Of a stretch of 64,000 nucleotides of DNA, positions 61,868 to 64,000 are shown one piece after another. How positions within the stretch are numbered: the stretch's first letter is position 1; the number at the start of each line of letters is the position of its first letter. Source of the stretch: Lachnospiraceae bacterium (lineage in GTDB: Bacteria; Bacillota; Clostridia; Lachnospirales; Lachnospiraceae). The DNA lies in contig JAGBBV010000032.1 of assembly GCA_017938315.1 (NCBI GenBank), forward strand, positions 48,397 to 112,396. Reading direction: 5' to 3'. A model generated the notes under the pieces. It made no database searches. It saw only the letters and a program-made list of their open reading frames with translations, and had not been told where the DNA came from. A program made the translations under genes and the position numbers.

Positions 61868-61929
61868 GATTGTTGCTAAAATGAATTTGCAAAACAGAGA
61901 TTTACATTTAGTCAATGGGAGATGCGTAA

Positions 61930-63141
61930 ATGTCCAATGTTCGGGATTATTTGAAAGAACGGGAAAAGAGAATAGAAAATAATAATACCATCAGTTATAA
62001 GGAAAAAATTAAAACCCATAAGCTGACAGTTTTTTACCGAGGAGCTTTGTTTGTTTTACTTATTGCAGTAATTGCATGCTTTCTTGTGTGGCAGTGGCAG
62101 AATAAGGTTTTTGTAGAAAGCGTGAATGTAAGCTCTGCACCTGTAACAATTGTGCAAAATGCCAAAGTAAAAAATCTGGGAAATAACATTCTTTTATATA
62201 GTAAAGATGGTGCCAGCTGCTTAGACAGCAACGGTAGTGCCCTCTGGAATCAGACTTTCGAAATGCAAAATCCTATAGTGTCTGTTTGTAAAGATGTTGC
62301 GGCTTTGGGGGATTATAATGGAAGAACTGTATATGTGGTAAGCAGCACCGGACAACTGGGAACGGTAAAAACCAACCTGCCCATAAGAGATATATGCGTT
62401 TCCCAAAGCGGAGTGGTAGCTGCTGTATTAGATGATTCCGATGTGACAAGGATTTTACTGTACAACGGCAATACCGATACAGAAACTTCTATTGTGGATA
62501 TCAAAGCTTCTATGGATAAAAGCGGATATCCCATGAGTCTATCTCTTTCACCGAACGGGAAACTGCTTGCAATCTCATATTTTTATGTAGATGAAGGGGA
62601 TATGAAATCTACGGTTGCTTTTTTTAACTTTGGTGAAGTAGGTAAAAATGTAAGCGATAATTATGTGAGCGGATATGATTATGCAGGTGCTGTCGTACCT
62701 TATGTGCAATTTATGAACAACAATGCTGCATTTGCAGTTTCTGATGACAGAATAATCTTTTTCCAAGGCTCTGAGAAACCTTCCAATGTGGCATCAAATC
62801 TTATCAAAGAAGAGATACAAAGTATTTATTATAATGAAAACTATGTGGGGTTGGTATTCAGAAATCAGACGGGAGAGTCTATTTACCGGCTTGATGTATA
62901 TGATACAGGCGGAAACAAGGCACATTCACAGTTTTTTGATATAGAATATACGGACATCATTTTTAATAAAGATCAAATTATTATTTATAATGATATGGAT
63001 TGCCAGATATGTAATATCAAAGGTGTGGATAAATTTACGGGAGAATTTGAAAAGCCGGTAGCTCTTTTGGTCCCCACAGCTGCTACATATAGATATACTG
63101 TAGTAACCAGCAGCTCTATTGATGTAATGGAATTAAAATAA
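61930..63141 (+). CDS. DUF5711 family membrane-anchored protein
   Basis: 403 residues: a basic cytoplasmic N-terminus (about 36 residues), one membrane helix (LFVLLIAVIACFLVWQW), and a large outward domain of short beta-strand repeats (for example LLYSKDGASCLD, VAALGDYNGRTVYV) that looks like a beta-propeller. I recognise it as DUF5711, of unknown function. It is followed by cvpA after 28 bases. Confidence 0.8.
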   Translation: MSNVRDYLKEREKRIENNNTISYKEKIKTHKLTVFYRGALFVLLIAVIACFLVWQWQNKVFVESVNVSSAPVTIVQNAKVKNLGNNILLYSKDGASCLDSNGSALWNQTFEMQNPIVSVCKDVAALGDYNGRTVYVVSSTGQLGTVKTNLPIRDICVSQSGVVAAVLDDSDVTRILLYNGNTDTETSIVDIKASMDKSGYPMSLSLSPNGKLLAISYFYVDEGDMKSTVAFFNFGEVGKNVSDNYVSGYDYAGAVVPYVQFMNNNAAFAVSDDRIIFFQGSEKPSNVASNLIKEEIQSIYYNENYVGLVFRNQTGESIYRLDVYDTGGNKAHSQFFDIEYTDIIFNKDQIIIYNDMDCQICNIKGVDKFTGEFEKPVALLVPTAATYRYTVVTSSSIDVMELK

Positions 63142-63169
63142 GTAGACATAGAAAAATGGAGTAGATTAA

Positions 63170-63559
63170 ATGTATTATTATATTGCCCTGATAATAATAT
63201 CCCTGATTTTTATTTGGAGGATGGTGGCAGGATTTAAAAAGGGAATTGCAAAAGAGTTTATTTCGCTAGTTGCCATGGCAGTAGCGGGAATATGTGTGAT
63301 GTTAATTTTAAGTGCAGTGGGCAGTTACATGAACAGGGAAATCGGCAAGGTGATTCAAATGGTGGTTGTGCTTGCGGCAGTGTGTATTGTTTATAGAATA
63401 GTAAGCATACTGCTAACTTCCGTAAAATTAATTGCTAATTTACCTATTATAAAAGGAATTGATAAAATTCTCGGTATCGTGATGGGATTTGCAGAGGCAG
63501 GCATTATTGTAATGCTTTTAGTACACTTTATGAAAAACTGGGGATTGTCGTTACTTTGA
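63170..63559 (+). CDS. cvpA: CvpA family membrane protein
   Basis: 129 residues with four hydrophobic helices, beginning with the family segment WRMVAGFKKGIAKEFISL and containing LIANLPIIKGIDKILGIVMGF. CvpA-like proteins affect colicin V production in E. coli and envelope properties elsewhere; the molecular role is open. It is the last gene in the window, probably in an operon with DUF5711. Confidence 0.88.
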   Translation: MYYYIALIIISLIFIWRMVAGFKKGIAKEFISLVAMAVAGICVMLILSAVGSYMNREIGKVIQMVVVLAAVCIVYRIVSILLTSVKLIANLPIIKGIDKILGIVMGFAEAGIIVMLLVHFMKNWGLSLL

Positions 63560-63646
63560 ATAAGCCAAGAAGCTCCCGGTTTGTCCTGATTAAATAAGCA
63601 GAGAATAGCCAACTAATAAAATTTTCCAGTTTAAGCAGTTAATATA

Positions 63647-63676
63647 TTGACAATAAAATTATTTTGATGATATAAT
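63647..63676 (+). promoter_or_regulatory. Strong sigma-A-type promoter P1 in the terminal non-coding region
   Basis: Perfect TTGACA (63647-63652), 18-bp spacer, perfect TATAAT (63671-63676). The transcript would start with a CCACC...GGTGG hairpin (63683-63706). Confidence 0.8.
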
Positions 63677-63794
63677 AAAAATCCACCGTCTGAAAATGAT
63701 AGGTGGTATATTTTGGAGAAAAATAGAGGTCTAATTACTGAAATATATTTAGAAAATGTGACTTCAAAATTTTCAAAAAATTATTTAAAAGGTC

Positions 63795-63823
63795 TTGACA
63801 GTAGAAAAGACGCATGATAAGAT
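63795..63823 (+). promoter_or_regulatory. Strong promoter P2 with A/T-rich upstream element
   Basis: TTGACA (63795-63800), 17-bp spacer, TAAGAT (63818-63823), preceded by a run of A and T tracts (63761-63790) like the UP elements of rRNA promoters. AGACGCA/TGCGTCT arms (63808-63814, 63832-63838) flank the -10. Confidence 0.7.
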
Positions 63824-63831
63824 AACAGAGT

Positions 63832-64000
63832 TGCGTCTGAGGAAACAGACCGACAGAATGCAAAGCCATCTCGCGGTAAAACCGCTCGATGTGTGCTGTC
63901 GCACAATAGTCCTTTGCATGAAAATGATTTTATGAAAGCAAGCTTTCAAAATCATTTCACACAAAGAACTGCTTTGCTCGAACCTTGACAAATAAACAGC
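63832..64000 (+). other. Structured untranslated leader, possibly of an rRNA operon beyond the window
   Basis: No credible gene from 63560 to 64000. After P2 the RNA can form GTCTG/CAGAC, then a three-way junction closed by ATGCAAAG/CTTTGCAT (63858-63865, 63912-63919) with arms GCGGT-AAA-ACCGC and TGTGC-TGTC-GCACA, then a near-palindrome (about 63922-63957) centred on GAAAGCAAGCTTTC. The end, TGCTTTGCTCGAACCTTGAC, resembles the boxA-containing leader upstream of clostridial rRNA genes. Confidence 0.5.

Noticed and set aside
63858-63919. Three-way-junction fold that looks slightly like a tRNA
   Set aside because: Only about 60 bases, no anticodon arm or TTC arm, and no CCA-type acceptor end.
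1-64000. CRISPR arrays, prophage or integrative-element boundaries
   Set aside because: No regularly spaced repeats, no integrase, capsid or conjugation genes, and no tRNA-flanked insertion were seen.

Overview
The window looks like chromosomal DNA of a low-to-mid GC, Gram-positive, anaerobic clostridium, most likely a member of the Lachnospiraceae from a gut or rumen. The evidence is AGGAGG-type ribosome binding sites, TTGACA/TATAAT promoters, rho-independent terminators, a T-box leader before ileS, a GlgC/GlgD pair, SpoVG and SpoIID/SpoIIQ-like proteins, a DUF5711 protein and a secreted GH10 xylanase with binding modules. I saw no phage, insertion sequence or CRISPR array. Gene order is mostly housekeeping, and the unusual material lies in the leaders and in a few degenerate enzymes.

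Layout. 0-3 kb: the 3' part of a modular membrane-anchored xylanase. 3-6.1 kb (minus): pncB, then a two-gene unit of a Na+-translocating decarboxylase beta subunit and a 39-residue gamma-like peptide, preceded by a manganese-type (yybP-ykoY) riboswitch with an overlapping terminator. 6.2-13.7 kb: MFS transporter, T-box/ileS, glgP. 13.8-16.2 kb: a LytTR regulator/DUF3021 membrane protein pair (minus), a cryptic small gene without a normal start codon, and a secreted protein whose upstream region carries a LytTR-type direct repeat. 16.4-19.7 kb: a PD-(D/E)XK (Rpn-type) protein and an aconitase-family hydratase. 19.7-28.3 kb: a GEMM-like riboswitch candidate before an EF-hand-like protein, SpoIID- and SpoIIQ-like proteins that lack catalytic residues, an amidohydrolase, a GH9-like lipoprotein without its catalytic aspartates, ddl and murF.

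28.3-36.9 kb: plsC (minus), a GT2 glycosyltransferase with a polytopic membrane protein (plus), then the minus-strand dnaD-dnaI-prs operon, whose promoter lies next to six DnaA boxes, and murC. 37.1-39.9 kb: glgC-glgD-spoVG. 40-45.2 kb: a YczE-type membrane protein (minus), a long near-palindromic rod, pth and mfd. 45.2-53.5 kb: a complete phosphate module (PHO-box-like repeats, pstSCAB, phoU, Na/Pi cotransporter, response regulator, sensor kinase). 53.5-56.8 kb: mpg, a Spo0A C-domain-only protein, a PseC-like aminotransferase and a glycosyltransferase. 56.9-63.6 kb: pfkA, dnaX-ebfC-recR, galM, DUF5711, cvpA. The last 440 bases have no gene but hold two strong promoters and a heavily structured leader that could belong to an rRNA operon starting just outside the window.

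Themes: carbon storage (glgP, glgC, glgD), cell envelope (murC, murF, ddl, plsC, spoIID/Q-like), replication and repair (dnaX, recR, dnaD, dnaI, mfd, mpg) and phosphate homeostasis. The best candidates for something undescribed are the Mn2+-type riboswitch controlling an orphan OadB/OadG pair, the GEMM-like leader before the EF-hand-like protein, the DnaA-box array beside the dnaD operon, and the LytTR/DUF3021 locus with its cryptic gene.
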